Source of the DNA: Adiantum capillus-veneris
Taxonomy: Eukaryota; Streptophyta; Polypodiopsida; Polypodiales; Pteridaceae
Length of the DNA: 64,000 nucleotides
Direction: 5' to 3'
Assembly: GCA_014529385.2 (NCBI GenBank)
Contig: CM043969.1
Location: 14,286,446-14,350,445, forward strand
The first letter of the stretch is position 1. Each line of letters opens with the position of its first letter. Shown here in pieces: positions 1 through 11,831 of this stretch. Below the pieces are notes generated by a model. It made no database searches, was not told where the DNA came from, and saw only the letters and a program-made list of their open reading frames with translations. The position numbers and the translations under genes are program-made.

Positions 1-338
1 ACACACCATTGCCCTCTTTTGAGCTTGCTAGATTAGTCTTGATGTGTGCTTTGATCCATTTGTGGCTCGCACACGGTGTATCGGCAAGTCCCTTGCTTCG
101 ACAGTGCGGCAAGGAGCGCACAATGATCCCCAACCATCGTAGCTTTTGCACAACTGGTTTTACCCCTTCCTTCAGCTTAATATGATGTTCCACTACTGTA
201 ATACCTGAGATTCTTTCATAGTTGTCAATGAAAAGGTCAGGAAATCCCATCAAAATTTGCAAAAATTTATCTTTCTCCTCAATCGTTAATTCCATAGACA
301 ACATACCCTTCAACCTACTTTCTCCGAGGCCAGGTGAT

Positions 339-944
339 TTACTTTCCTCTTCGTTGCTTTGCCCTTCTGGTGACGGGTCTAGTGGTTTCATCTGTTGATG
401 TCTCTAGGTCCATTTGCTTCTGCTTGCCAGTCTTCATGTCATAGTAGATTATTTCCCCTTTCTTACCAGTCATGCCCCAGTCCTGCTTTGCCTTCATGGA
501 CATCAACCATGGCCTTCCCAAGATTAATGGATAGCTCTCTCCCTTAGTAGGCATCACAAAAACATCTACTTCTACCTCAGTGTTGAAAGCTTTTATCTTC
601 ACGGCACTTACTACACCTGCACATTTTAGTTTTGCGTTGTTTGCCATCTTTGCCTTGCATGGAGAAGGCATGTCAACCTCGATCCCTAGCCAAAGCATCA
701 TAGCTTCACTCATCACACAAATTTGTGCACCTCCATCAATGTAGGTGTTTCCAACCCTCTTACCTTTTATGTTGACGTCGACAATTGGAAGGATGTCATC
801 CATCTTGCAACCCGAAATTGCTCCGGCTACCTTTGCTTTGGAGCGCCTTGTACTTACCATTTTGGACCATTGCTGCCTTACCTTTGGTGCAAGATGTAGC
901 AAATGTGGCCATGTAATCTTTGGTCCTTGCTCTGCGACATCCAA
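339..944 (-). pseudogene. Retroelement aspartic protease domain (fossil)
   Basis: This stretch encodes a retropepsin-like fold: a flap-side motif GNTYIDGGAQICVMS at the position of the catalytic D-S/T-G loop, followed about 75 residues later by the hydrophobic ILGRPWL motif typical of plant gypsy proteases. In living relatives this enzyme matures the Gag-Pol polyprotein inside the particle. It lies between the gag knuckle and the RT lead-in of the same fossil. The C-terminal tail is Lys/Arg-rich. Domain identity is good; activity is not claimed. Confidence 0.75.
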
Positions 945-1270
945 TGTTAGATCTTAGGGCCTATAACTTTCCCCTAACTGGACGTCGATGATGCCTATTT
1001 TCCACTGTGGCCTTGATGGCCTCTTGCTAGTCTCTCCTTTCATGCTTCTCTCATCATCAGATTGTGTAGCTTTCTCCCTCCTAGCTCTTTTTACAGTCAT
1101 GGCTTCAAATGGTTCTACAAAGGTTACCTTCTCCTTACCCTTATCCCTCTCCTTCACTCTGGGTGGATCCACTACTATGGCCTTTCCTTTCTCTTCTAGC
1201 CTTATGATGTTTACAGGGCAATCAGGTGGTGGTGCCGGTGGAGAGGTGGAATGGGTGCTTGTGGTGGTGC

Positions 1271-1909
1271 CTAGGGTGGACGTAGAATTTGTGTTGGTGG
1301 GGCTGGTGCTCGGGGTGGGGGTGTTCTCTCTCTAGGGGGTGATAGTTGGTTCCTCCTACCTCCTCTATTATAGTTTTGTCGCGGTTTGGGACAGTAGTAC
1401 ATACCGTGACCATCTTCTCTGTAGTTGTAGCAGTGATACTCCCTGTTTTGTCGTCGTGCTCTACCCGGGTCTTGATCTCTTTCTTGATTCCTTCCTTGCT
1501 GTATCAAGGGGACAGACAAACTCTGTAGTTGGTCAGTAATATGGGCCAACATATCTTGTTGGTCATTTCTTACCCCAGGAGTCTGTGGTGGTGGAGGAAC
1601 GGTGGTTGTCGTGGTTGTTGGTCGACGCGATGTTCCTGCTTCTGTTGACTCAGTTTCTTTTGCTTTCATCCGCAGCTTCTTGTCCTTAAGGCGAGCAATC
1701 TTGACGGCTAACTAGTACATAGCTGGGAATCTACCCTTCACCTTCTCCTTGAGAAGCGGCCATAAGCCATGCATGAAACGGTCCTTTTTTAGGAAATTGG
1801 GTGCAGCTTTCCCTCTTGCCAGTGACTCAACCCACCATTCCCACAAATCCAAAAACTTAGACTCATAGGTGGCATATTCTAAAAGACCCTCCTGCTTCAA
1901 GTCTCTCAA
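1271..1909 (-). pseudogene. Retroelement gag core and zinc-knuckle region (fossil)
   Basis: Two open blocks belong to one gag. 1909-1712 carries a retrotransposon-gag segment (LxEYxxKFLDLWEWWVES...FLKKDRFMHGL), which matches the style of the right-hand gag at 63.2-63.35 kb. 1669-1271 carries a Thr/Pro-rich linker, a CCHC-like knuckle with a GHGMYYC core, and a Pro/His-rich tail. Gag proteins of this class form the particle shell and bind element RNA through the knuckle. The blocks are separated by breaks. Confidence 0.7.
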
Positions 1910-2247
1910 CTTGTCCCATAGCTTCTCTAAAGTGGTACCTCTCCCAAAGCGCCTCTTAAAAGCAGTTTTTTCTTTTTTCTTTTTCTTTACAAGGAGGCGT
2001 GTATACCCTTTTTACACTAGAACATAGATTAAAATCTCAAACGGTACATTGCCTTGTACCAAAGGTAAGACAAATGGCTGATCTGATGCCAGAACCTCAA
2101 AAAAGCACTCCCCACCCAGCATGGTGTCGGTGACGTGCTGGTAGTGAGCCTTCAAGTCCAGTATTATCTTGATTCAGAGTACTCGTATCGGAATGTGTGA
2201 TTTGCCTTGGGGTAACTTGTACTGATTCATGTGAAGCTTAGAGGTAC

Positions 2248-2720
2248 TTAGTCACTGCCCAAGCTTGTGGGAGAGGGTGGTGTTATTTCCTGAAACATGC
2301 TCAGTAGATTCCTAGTCTCTCTAGTGATAGCGTGAGCATGTGCTTCCGTTATCTGTGCTACAGCATTAGGTGTGACTTGGAAACTGACTGTGATAATTAC
2401 CCCGGTGACTTGAGTTACCCAATTCTCGAAGTAGAATAGTGTTGATTCTCTATTGTGCAGAGCTCCCTCCATCTTGTTGTTGCGGGTTGGTTGTAGGTTG
2501 CGGACATGGTCTCGACTTTCTCCTTCTTCTTCTTGGAACCCGGCCTATGTATATCCACTGAGTTTGGCGTGTTGGTTGACTCTCCCACTGCAAATCGATT
2601 ACCGTTACGCCTGGCACTCGAGCTTCGATGGAGATGCGGAGTTCGTCTAGTTGTGCTTTGAGCTCTTCTTCTTTTGTTGTCCAGGTCGCAAAACCGTGCT
2701 AACCATTCATCCATCCACAA
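2248..2720 (-). pseudogene. Probable gag N-terminal/leader coding remnant
   Basis: Two overlapping minus-strand open stretches (2720-2415 and 2472-2248) lie between the candidate primer-binding site and the gag core. They contain a charged segment (DLDNKRRRAQ) and a Ser/Pro-rich segment, and have no domain I recognise. Their position suggests the N-terminal part of the same gag. Confidence is low because the assignment rests on position alone. Confidence 0.35.
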
Positions 2721-2765
2721 AAGTTTAAGGTTTTCAGTCTTGTAAACTGGAGGGTTTCATGAAAG

Positions 2766-2786
2766 GATCCTCGGTGGGGGGGCCAA
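2766..2786 (-). promoter_or_regulatory. Candidate primer-binding site of the left gypsy fossil
   Basis: On the minus strand this reads TTGGCCCCCCCACCGAGGAT. It matches in pattern the TTGGTGCCCCCACTGAGGA just after the LTR at 62,288. Its position between an LTR-like region and the gag remnant fits a tRNA primer site. I could not assign the tRNA. Confidence 0.45.
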
Positions 2787-2789
2787 GAA

Positions 2790-3836
2790 AATGATGGCCG
2801 AAAATGACATGCCATATGGGGTGGCCTCTCCACCACACATAGCCTGAACATCCCAAGCATCATCTCAAGGTAGGAGTAATCCTATAGGTAGAGAGGGGGC
2901 ACCACCTAGCATAAGTGTGGCTAGGACGTAGATATACATGACCTAGGGTAGCAAAAGTGAGATGCCCTCTAGGTAACCAACATGAAATGGTGATACAGCA
3001 AACGTCCACATGTAGAAAATAACTAGTCAATAGTCAGGAGCGTGTGTACGAGGGAGGTATGTGACAAGGTTGGAATGGAGCATACTGACTGATTGGAGAG
3101 GCCGCACATGATAGAGCACAAGCAAAGTGATATACAAGAGACGAAACATCCCACGAAAGTGGGAAAACAAAACTAAAGACAACAGAGAATGGATCCCAAA
3201 GATCAAGACAACATTACACCCTTTTATTGGCAATGATGATACTTACAAATGGTGGTCTTGATGGTTACAGACCTGGCTCTTGGCACTAGGGATGCATGAT
3301 GGAATGCGAGCGCCATATGGTGTATGGCGAAGTTGGAATTAGCGGGGAGGTTAGTTGAGGAAAAACATCAAGACGATGTAGCCACCGATGACGTCAATCA
3401 CCAACATGGAGAGCGGCCCAAGGTAGCACGAAGTCGATGCATTCAATCCTAGCGTGCTCATGTTGCCTTACAGGAGAGTAGTGACTGCCTTCTGTGCATG
3501 GATTGGTCGTGACTAGTAACTCAAACATGTTGTGGTGGAGAATGGGGAAAATGGTGATGTTGCCAATGTTAAAATGCTCAAGCTTGCAACCAAACATGAT
3601 GCCGTGATCTCTCTAGCTTGGGGGGTGCATTATGTGCTTAGTGGTGCTTGAAATGTAGAGTGCATGGAGCTAATGTGTTCCTCCTTCACTTGTGCCTTCT
3701 TTTGTGCTTAGCGAAGGCCTCTTTATATAGGCTTGAGAGGTGGTTCTTACCCAATGGTCCTTGCAAATATCTACTGGTCGCTATATGGAGCCTAGATGCC
3801 TCTCTAGTAAGAGAGATAGAGAGAGAGAGAGAAGGT

Positions 3837-3867
<31 letters not shown>

Positions 3868-3960
3868 AAAGAGTGGGATGGGGAGATTTTTTTTTACAAT
3901 CCACTAGCCATTGGCTAGGTTATTAGGGAAGAGTGGAGTTCGAGGCATTTACAAGGGGTT
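2790..3960 (-). repeat. LTR-like region of the left gypsy fossil (outer end not placed)
   Basis: This region follows the candidate primer site. It shares with the solo LTR at 34.5 kb a GGGGCACCACCTAG block followed shortly by CTAGGACG, at about the same distance from the LTR end (118 versus 134 bases). A TATA-like CTATATAAAG on the minus strand at about 3719-3730 sits roughly 0.9 kb from the LTR end, compared with 0.84 kb in the solo LTR. The upstream end is lost in GA and GT tracts, so the right boundary is approximate. Confidence 0.45.
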
Positions 3961-4765
3961 TGGTTGATGGTTCCGGTGGTCGGTGTGAGGTTTAAGGCTG
4001 CCAGAACTGGTATTTGTTGCAGGAAGCGGAGCTTCTAGGTGTCACTTCCTTTCAGTGCCGGCCGGGGCGCGCCTTCGGCGCCTTTTCTTGTTTCAGTGTC
4101 GGCGGCGCACGAGTTGGCTGTCTTCTTTTTTGTTGTTGGCGTTGAGTCCTTGGATTTTTTTATTATTCTCTGGTGTGTGCGTATATGCGTGCGTGTTCGG
4201 TGTGTCTATGGGTGAGTTGTGTAGACGTGTGTGTATATAGGTGAGTGCATGAGTGTGAGTATGTGTTTACTCGGGGAGGTCACCTAATAAAAATATAACC
4301 TATCACGTGAGTTCAACAGAAGGGTATTTAAAGTTCTTGAAACTTACAGAAATATATATACAAAAGGGCATTATTTTCTCAAAGTTGAAAAAAACTTACA
4401 AATTTTAAAAGAAAAGGGTACATTATATTCTTAACAAAGTTCACAGGTAAGGGGTTTTAGAAACATGTCTTGAACGCACGTGATATGGTAGTTTTACACA
4501 TAGTGAACCCCCCGAGTGTGTGTATGTGTTGTGTGTGCGTGCATATGTGTATGTATTTAGGGATTGTGTGTGTAAACGAGTGTGTGTGTGGGAACGAGAG
4601 AGAGGGGGGTTAATTATTTTATTGTGTGTATATATCTATAATAAACTATATATGTTTTTTTAAATCGTGTTGGCGATGGTGACACAAAGAGAGAGAGAAC
4701 GAGAGTGAGAGAGGGAGGGAACACGGGCGCCGGGAGAGGGGGGGGTGAAGAGTGTGTGTGAGTGC

Positions 4766-4801
<36 letters not shown>

Positions 4802-5052
4802 AGGTGGGTGGGTGTGTGTAGCTAGAGAGAGAACAACTTCGGTTCTGTATAGTGTGCGCCTTCGGGCTTCACGACGCAGAGAGCGAGGGAGAGACGGGGG
4901 GGTGTAGGTGTGTGTGTAGGTGGGTGTGTGTAGCTAGAGAGAGAACAACTTCGGTTTTGTATACTCCGCACCTTCGGGCTTCACGACACAGAGAGCGAGG
5001 GAGAGACAGGGGGGGTGAGATGGCGAGGGAGGGAGAAGGTGTGTGGGTGTGG

Positions 5053-5120
<68 letters not shown>

Positions 5121-5169
5121 TGGAGAGTGTGTGAGGGTGTGTGTGAGGGTTTGAGGGTGTGTGTATAAG

Positions 5170-5208
<39 letters not shown>

Positions 5209-5388
5209 GCATTGTACGCGATTTCCTTCGGGCTTGAACCGGGAGCAGGAGAGAGAAAGAGAGAGAGAGAGAGGCCCAAGGCCATCTCCTGGCCGACAGG
5301 GAGCGAGGAAGGGGGGGGGTTTATGGAGGGTCAACGGGGTGGGGTAATGAGAGAGAGAGAGTGTATTATTATGCTAGCCTTTGGGTTG

Positions 5389-5439
<51 letters not shown>

Positions 5440-5792
5440 GGAGAGTGAGAGAGAGTATGGAGAGTGAGAGGGAGAGTGAGAGGGAGAGTGAGAAAGAAAG
5501 AGAGAGAGTATATGCTACGTGGCCCACCGGTAGAAGGAAGACAAGAGGGGAGAGAGGGTGTGTGTGAGGCCAAGAGAGTGTGGACGAGAGGAGAGGGTGG
5601 TTGAGGTATGGCGGCCCTGTCATCAGAGGGAGAAAGCCAAGTGAGGAGGGGTAAGAGAGAGAGAGAGAGTGTGGAAAATAATGAAAGAGAGAGAGAGAGA
5701 CTTTGTAAAAGCACGGCGGCCCGCTATAGGGATAGAGTGTGTGATATTTTATGCACCGTGCGGGGCTTGATGGAAGAGCGAGAAAGGAAATA
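3811..5792. repeat. Microsatellite field: (GA)n, (GT)n, (CA)n tracts
   Basis: Main tracts are GA at 3811-3869, GT at about 4770-4798, GA at 5055-5117, GA at 5173-5205, CA/GT at 5392-5436, and shorter GA runs at 5640-5700. From 3960 to 4760 the sequence between tracts is AT- and GT-biased, with no coding signal. Long Ser/Leu or Arg/Glu reading frames here are pure repeat translation. No gene is supported. Confidence 0.9.
4819..5010. repeat. Tandem duplication, ~112-bp period, within the GA/GT field
   Basis: A block starting TAGCTAGAGAGAGAACAACT at 4819 recurs at 4931. Both copies run through an ACTTCGGTT...CCTTCGGGCTTCACGAC segment into GAGAGCGAGGGAGAGAC. The copies differ at a handful of positions. 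A third partial echo (CCTTCGGGCTTGAACC) lies near 5224. Confidence 0.8.
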
Positions 5793-5799
5793 AAAAAAT

Positions 5800-7300
5800 G
5801 AGAGGGAGAGTGGGGTTGGTGGCGGCCATAATAATAAGAAAAAATGCTTTTTTTTTGTGGTTTTCTTTACCTCCAGCTCCCGGAATGGGTTGATTCATGC
5901 GGTCTCAACTTCGAAAATTGAGAGTTTTAGACTCTAAGGCCGGGTTAGAGGGCGGTGCAGTTAACCTAGTATGAATGGCTTCAGATTTGAAAAAATTGCA
6001 CCTTTGGCTTGGTAGGGGTTATACTTTTTTCTTTTAATAAACCCTTAGCTTGTACTCTCTATTTGTAGCCTCCTGACAAAGTTTGGTGTGGTTTTGACTT
6101 GTATTTGGCTTTTCAAGCTTAGTCTTTGAATTTTAATCTCGAGAATGACTAATGAGCATCTTTGACACCTTCTGTTCTTGTCAGTACTATTAGTCCCTTT
6201 TTTTGTTTGCTAGGCTTCATTAAGTAGCATACAAGATAGAAGATTTACAGTATAAAGATCTACTTCTTGTATACAGCCTTGTCATCGTGTGAAGTGTCTA
6301 TAGGAAACTTTACACTTGATACTGCTTTCTTTTAGTCGATCGCCAGCTTTCATTGTCCTTGTAGTCCATCCCAGATTTTTACGACCATTCTCAGTCATTT
6401 TTGGCCGCATGTTGTTGTTGAAGGTTGATGGTAATCTTTTCTTACCTTTGACATTACCCATTGTGCGTATGGCTTTTGAGACACGCTTCGTGAACTGTCA
6501 TCATTTCTTGGACCTTCTTTGCTTTGTACGTCTCGACATTTCTTCAGTCTTTTCTTCATCTGGATTATGGATTTTCCTGTCTCTTTTTTTTTAAAAAATC
6601 TTAAAAATAGTAATATAAAACCAAAAATCAACTCAACGCAAAAAGCAAAATCATTCTAATAGGATTCTAAATGCTATGCAAAATGTACACATGTCCCTAG
6701 GGGTTCATATATGGCTTTTGTCCCCGTACTTCTTTTGTAATGCTACTATGAGGGCATATACTCTAAATTTTGTCAAAACATCATCACAAAAAAAACGCAA
6801 AAACTCAACGCAATTCACAAAACATTGCCCTCTAATATCCATATTATTAGGTCTACATTTAGAATGCCTCCCCCCCTCCTATTTGGAGTCCTCCTTGACG
6901 ACAGGGTATCACCAAGGGTATGTGTTGTGCTTGGGCAATAAAAAATTGTGCCTATGTAGGCCTTGTAATGTAGCCCTATTATGCATGCACAGTCAATGCA
7001 TGGAAAAGATTTATGTTGTGCAAGATGTGGGTATAAGCAATTTGCTTATTAGCATTTGTTGGTGAGGCTTCCTATTCTAAGCAATGTGATGTTTTTTTTT
7101 AAGCTCCTGTGTCGTTTTCTTGATTGAAGGCTATAGAGCTTTTTCAAAGCTTACTTATCTGTTTGATGCTTCTTTGGAATCCAATTTAGCCTTATGGTTG
7201 GCTTTTTATTTGGCATTGTTCCTCAGAAGTGGGTTCTCTTCTAACTGTATTGTAACCATAGGAGGAATTGAAAGAATTCAAGCAGCGATGCAGTGACATT
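5800..7300. other. Stretch with no recognisable gene
   Basis: Mixed AT-rich sequence with poly-T runs. Short open frames exist on both strands (6316-6594 plus, 6631-6395 minus, 6676-7065 plus), but none has a recognisable motif. Weak Lys/Ser-rich minus-strand coding character near 6400-6600 could be the eroded downstream end of the LTR fossil at 7.3-12.8 kb. I see nothing else. Confidence 0.5.
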
Positions 7301-7353
7301 AGTTTTATTGGTTTCCTTTGGGACCCACTTCTTTGTGATTACCGGTTGCTTCA

Positions 7354-8406
7354 TTGATGTTGCTTGTTTGGGAACCCATACTTGTCCCTGCTTCGTTTGT
7401 GTTTGCAGAGACTTCTTTGGGATCCACCTTGTCTTTGTGTGAGTCTTTAGCGATCTTTCCTTCAGTTCTTGTACACTTGGTTGGCGATGAAATTCAGACT
7501 TTGGGAGTTGATACTTTGGAAGTTGACCATTTAATCGTTTTGGAATCCAAATGAACTCCTGACTCTTTGTGCTTGAGTCAACTTCTTTGGAACCGAAATC
7601 TGAGTTGCGAAAGCTTGCGACTTTGGGATTTGCTTAGCAGTGGTTGCCGACTTTGTGATTTTTCATCAAGGATCTTCGTCTTCTTGATCCACACTTGCTT
7701 TTGGCCAATCTGGCTCTTTGGTATCCAGATTGGTCAAGCTTTTTGGCTTCTGACTTGTTGTTCTTTTCTTTTGGCCTTCTTTGGTTGCCACAAAAGCTGC
7801 TAGTAAGGGTGATGCCCTGAGTACCTGGTAGGGGATGTCAAAAGAATCATCACTGTTGCTACTATCCTCCACAAGGTTGCATTCTATCACTTTCCCTTTG
7901 TGGTTTGGCTGGTTATGAAAAGTTATTGTTTGCTTTCTCTTTGTTTGATGGTTTTGGGATCACTTTGGTATCCACTTGATTAGCGTGTTGGTAGCTCGTT
8001 GACATGGCTGTGTTATTCTTGGTTGAGTCTTTTCTTCATGTATAGGAGCCACGTATGAGGATTCTTGTTGCAATCGCATTTCCATCGAGGATTTTGGAAT
8101 CCACTTCTGATGCACTTTAGTCTTGTAGCGGTGACATTGGTTCTTGGGTCTTTGATTTGGACAATCATAAAACCATACATTTGTTAAGGTTTTGTTTTAT
8201 TCACCTAATGTGTCATCCGGAATTCCATTGTTTGCATCTTCATGAGTCTCCAAGTGTTCTACGGAGTCATAGAACTTGTCTTCTTCTTCGTCTCCGTGTT
8301 CCTGGATTACACTCACTGCAAAGTAAGGAACACCATCATAGCCATTTTCATCACAAAACTTCGTTGTTGGATCATCTTGAATAGCACACACATCGAGAGT
8401 AGCCAA
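7354..8406 (-). pseudogene. Polyprotein linker remnants of the Tat/Athila-like fossil
   Basis: Minus-strand open pieces (8406-8197, 7890-7666, and a Lys/Ser/Thr-rich frame around 7550-7300) show acidic and Lys-rich composition, e.g. QEHGDEEEDKFYDSVEHLE and NLDTKEPDWPKASVDQEDED. They follow the gag remnants in the same orientation, as expected for the gag-to-pol linker. No catalytic motif is visible. Confidence 0.4.
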
Positions 8407-8502
8407 GATGTGCTCCCATTCAAGTGGCTCTAATTATTCCTCAGGAAAGGGTTCTAGGATGTAATCCATATCATCAATTTCCCTTTCTAGGATGCCTTCT
8501 TC

Positions 8503-9056
8503 TCACTTTAAGCTTCCACATGGTGAAGCTACACACATCCACAGTTCTTTAGGCTTACCTAACCATGCTGGAAGTTTTGGTCCTACTACTGTAGCAGAAT
8601 CAAACTCCTCCATAGGTGTTCTTGTCACATCCCTGTAGCTATGGTCTTTCAAGTTTATCTTTGTCTTGGTTTTTGTATGTCTCAGGTAGATATGATCGAT
8701 TCGTTTAGCGTCAAGCTCCTTATCATATGCAGATTCTAAAGACCCCCATGTCTCATGCCTTGGATAAAGATCAGCATTAACCGTGCTTGTGTAGGAAATT
8801 TCGCTCTTAGACAAAACTTGACGTATCTTTTGAGCCATAATACTGCTTTGCGTACTGACTCACTTTCTCTTTGTTTGAATCTGTGGATTTGCAAGACAAT
8901 ATTGCGAGCTATGCCTTTTTGCCAGAATTCTTCGATGAATTTCTCAAATAGCTCGTCTAGAGTCTCAAAATCCCGTCTTTTCACTGAGTCAAACCATGTA
9001 GTTGCATCATCTTCCAGAGTTAGTCCAAATCCCGCAATCTGTGTTGCAAAATCCAA
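8503..9056 (-). pseudogene. Retrotransposon gag domain remnant
   Basis: The 9056-8736 block reads as a retrotransposon-gag domain: IAGFGLTLEDDATTWFDSV, then LFEKFIEEFW, then a helix with VRKAVLWLKRYVKFC and LMLIFIQGM. The following block (8838-8503) continues the polyprotein. Gag of such elements packages RNA. Upstream minus-strand sequence to 9713 is also open in pieces (9534-9256: INKAKIIRMESQSTNPF) and is probably the gag N-terminus. The element is a broken fossil. Confidence 0.65.
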
Positions 9057-9804
9057 AACTTCATCTGCTCTAATTATTCTTCTAAAAGCTGTTACGTGAT
9101 CTCTCGGATCTTTATCTCCTACATATTTCCTTTACCCATTTTTGGATCTGGGATGGTCTCACTCCGATTGTCTACAAGTCTAACCATAGACTCTCCCAAT
9201 CCTTCTCTAGTTATCGCTCTAGAAGGGAATCTAGGTGGCTCCCTCTTTAGAATTCTCATATTTGGTGGAGGTATCCATGGTCCTTCATTGACCAAATATC
9301 CACCTTATAAAAGTCATGTTCTATGGTTGCATCTGGGTACAAACATGGTGGCAATGTAGATGGGCTTGTGTTAAAATGTGGATAGATTGGCATTTCAAAA
9401 CTTCTAACTTGGCTTGCCATACCTCTGATCATATCTACAAAAGGATTGGTAGATTGGCTTTCCATCCTGATGATCTTAGCTTTGTTAATGTCAGTTCCAC
9501 TCAATACTCTCAAGATAGTCCTTAACAAGCCCACCTTGGCTTAGTGCAACTTATCTCTTTTTGCCCTTGATAAGGTCTCTTAGAATTCAAGAATTTGTGA
9601 CTCTTTTGGTCCCTAAAAACTAGTTCTGAGTACCCTAAAAGTTTGGCGAACTGCACTCGAAACAGTTTAAAGATCAAAGATTTTTGCTTGTATCTTGACC
9701 AAATGTGACCCAAATTTGTTAAAACTTGATCGCTAAGCTTACTTTACAATGCTTAACACTTCTAGAAGCTCAATGTGAATTTTCACCTCCAAATTAGGGC
9801 TAGA

Positions 9805-11283
9805 GACATCATACGTGTATGATGTCAACTGTGGCCAAATCAAGTGATTTTTACTCCAGAGGATCTTTATCACTTGGGCAACTCTTGCAACTTTTAGAAT
9901 TCAATTTGGACATTTTTTGGGTAAGTTATGATCATTACAAGCATGAATCTGTCCAAATCTGTCTTCTGGCCTTTACAAGCTCAAATGAGCTCCAAATTTA
10001 ATGAAATTTTGGCTAGGGACTTCTTTATGCTCTAGGACATTGAGGTATACTCAAATGTCTGTTTTGACCCCCAGATCTGGCATGTGAGACATCATACGTG
10101 TATGATGTCTTTTGGCTCAGAATTCACTTATATTTCTACCCAATGTACTCCTTGATGCATACAACAAGAATATGTGATTATAGCAAATTTTGGATGTCAA
10201 AATTGCTCAAAATCAGCACTTTTTCACCTTTATCTTCTTATATCTACAAATTCTCTTTAAGTGCAAAAGTATGCATCCAAATGAGTTGAAAATTTTCAAG
10301 CAAGCTTAACACATCATTTCCCAACCCCGTATGTGGTCAAAAGTGAAATTTGACTTTTAGATCTAGCCTTGAGACATCATACGCATATGATGTCTATGTG
10401 CTCAGAATTGGCCCAAATTTGGCCAGTAAGCTTGTCTTGTGGTGCTTAACACCCTGGTATGCTCAGATCTCAATTTTGGTATGTAAAAGTGTCCTTTAGA
10501 TATTATACACGTATGATGTCTACTTGGTCAGAATGAAGTGAATTTCACTCCAGAGGCTCACTGGGAACTCACAACAAGTTTTAGAACTAAATTTGAACAC
10601 TTTTTGTGCAAGTTATGGCTAATACAAGCATTCACTTGCCTAGATGCGTCTTATGGTCTTTGCAAGCCCAAAAATGCTTCAAATGATGAAATTTGGACTA
10701 TATGCTTCCTAAATGTTGTAGATCGCAAGGGTGCACTTAGATGTACCTTTTAACCTCATATCTGCCCTCTAAAACATCATACGCGTATGATGTCTAGGTG
10801 GTCAATGCACAAAATCATCACTTTTGACAAGGAAATCCCGTGAAAGAGTAAAATCCCCTTAACTCTCAATCTACAAGCCCAAATGATACGAAATTTGGTG
10901 TATGTGCTCAATACAAAATGCAAAAGATGGGTATAATGTCAAAAGTTCATTTTGTTGCCAGAATCACCCATAAGACATCATATGCGTATGATGTCTGCTG
11001 ATGAATTTTTGGACAGAATTCATTCATAAGCATCCCCAAGTCTCTAGCACTGGTTTTCAAGCACTCTGGCCAAGTTTCATGCAAAAATGTGCTTAGAATC
11101 ACAAGTTTTTCTTTTTTAGTTTCAGACACTCCATCTTCTGTCTTTTGGGTATCAAGAGTTGGTCAAAACTCTAGTTTCACTGTGTACATGGGGTAAAACC
11201 TCCCTTTTGAACACACAAGTGCAGTCAAATTTTTTGAATTTGGTCTCCAAATGCCCCTTGAGACATTATATGCGTATGATGTC
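9805..11283. repeat. Seven-copy array of a 22-bp palindrome in diverged ~280-bp units
   Basis: Copies lie at 9805-9826, 10088-10109, 10373-10394, 10499-10520, 10773-10794, 10974-10995 and 11262-11283. The core is CATCATACGYGTATGATG flanked by GA and TC, nearly perfectly self-complementary. Start-to-start distances are 283, 285, 126, 274, 201 and 288. The sequence between copies is only loosely repeated (recurring phrases such as 'ACTCCAGAGG' and 'TTTGCAAGC'), so the palindrome is the best-preserved part of each unit. The array lies in the leader between primer site and gag of the Tat/Athila-like fossil. Confidence 0.9.
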
Positions 11284-11812
11284 CAAGTTTACAGAATTTC
11301 AGTTTTTGTACACAGAACCCTTGCACATGCCCTGTTATATGCTCAACATCAATCAGTCTCATGAAAAACTATCCACAGAAAGCTCTTTTTGCATTTTTAC
11401 TCTCAAAAGCAGACTTTCTAGTGATTTTAAATGCAAACAAGCACATTAGCAAATAAATCAATGATGAATAGCTCTAGATCAGAATCTAATCATTTACCTA
11501 AAGCTACTCCTACAAATCATATGGCGGTTTGCATTTATGAGTAGAAAAATGCTTCAATGCCACACACAGATTATCAAATGCTTTTATCACCTCACAAATT
11601 ACTCGACCACCAACAACTACTCTAATGTACAAATCCTAACTAAATCTACCTAGTCGCGCAGACCCTCGGCAAGACACACGCTTCCTCGCTATCCACTTGA
11701 TCTCGGAATAACCTCTTCCAGATCCACTTAAGAAAAATGCTTTCTTTAGCCGAAACTAAAGCAAGAAACCATCACATGATTGTTAGTAGGAATACCTACC
11801 TAAGTCCTTGTG

Positions 11813-11830
11813 TCCCCGACAATGGCACCA
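11813..11830 (-). promoter_or_regulatory. Primer-binding site of the Tat/Athila-like fossil
   Basis: On the minus strand this reads TGGTGCCATTGTCGGGGA, one base inside the LTR end. It resembles the TGGCGCCGTTGCCGGGGA site that Athila/Tat elements use with tRNA-Asp. The match is by eye. Confidence 0.65.
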
Positions 11831-11831
11831 A

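Larger units (their letters stand above)
1..2786 (-). mobile_element. Ty3/gypsy-type LTR retroelement fossil, 5' half (leader, gag, protease, start of RT)
   Basis: Read on the minus strand from about 2720 to 1, the order is a gag N-terminal part (2720-2248), gag core (1909-1712), a zinc-knuckle region (1669-1271), an aspartic-protease domain (944-339), and then the lead-in to reverse transcriptase, with a VVEHHIKLKEG-like stretch near 170-230. The gag core and knuckle resemble those of the element at 62.8-63.9 kb (shared GHGMYxCP pattern), so the two belong to related lineages in opposite orientation. The element runs off the left edge. It is broken, with roughly four or more breaks in the part seen, and looks old. 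Family placement as Ty3/gypsy rests on the protease-then-RT order and the RT lead-in. Confidence 0.8.

Noticed and set aside
745-1539. Plus-strand open frames at the left edge
   Set aside because: They are antisense to the gag/protease remnants, which carry recognisable motifs on the minus strand.
4852-5714. Long open frames rich in Ser/Leu, Arg/Glu, Thr/His or Val/Cys
   Set aside because: They are direct translations of GA/CT and CA/GT microsatellites and occur on both strands at once; there is no conserved domain.
9805-11283. CRISPR-like array
   Set aside because: Repeats are palindromic, 126-288 bp apart with similar rather than unique intervening sequence, in a plant retroelement leader.
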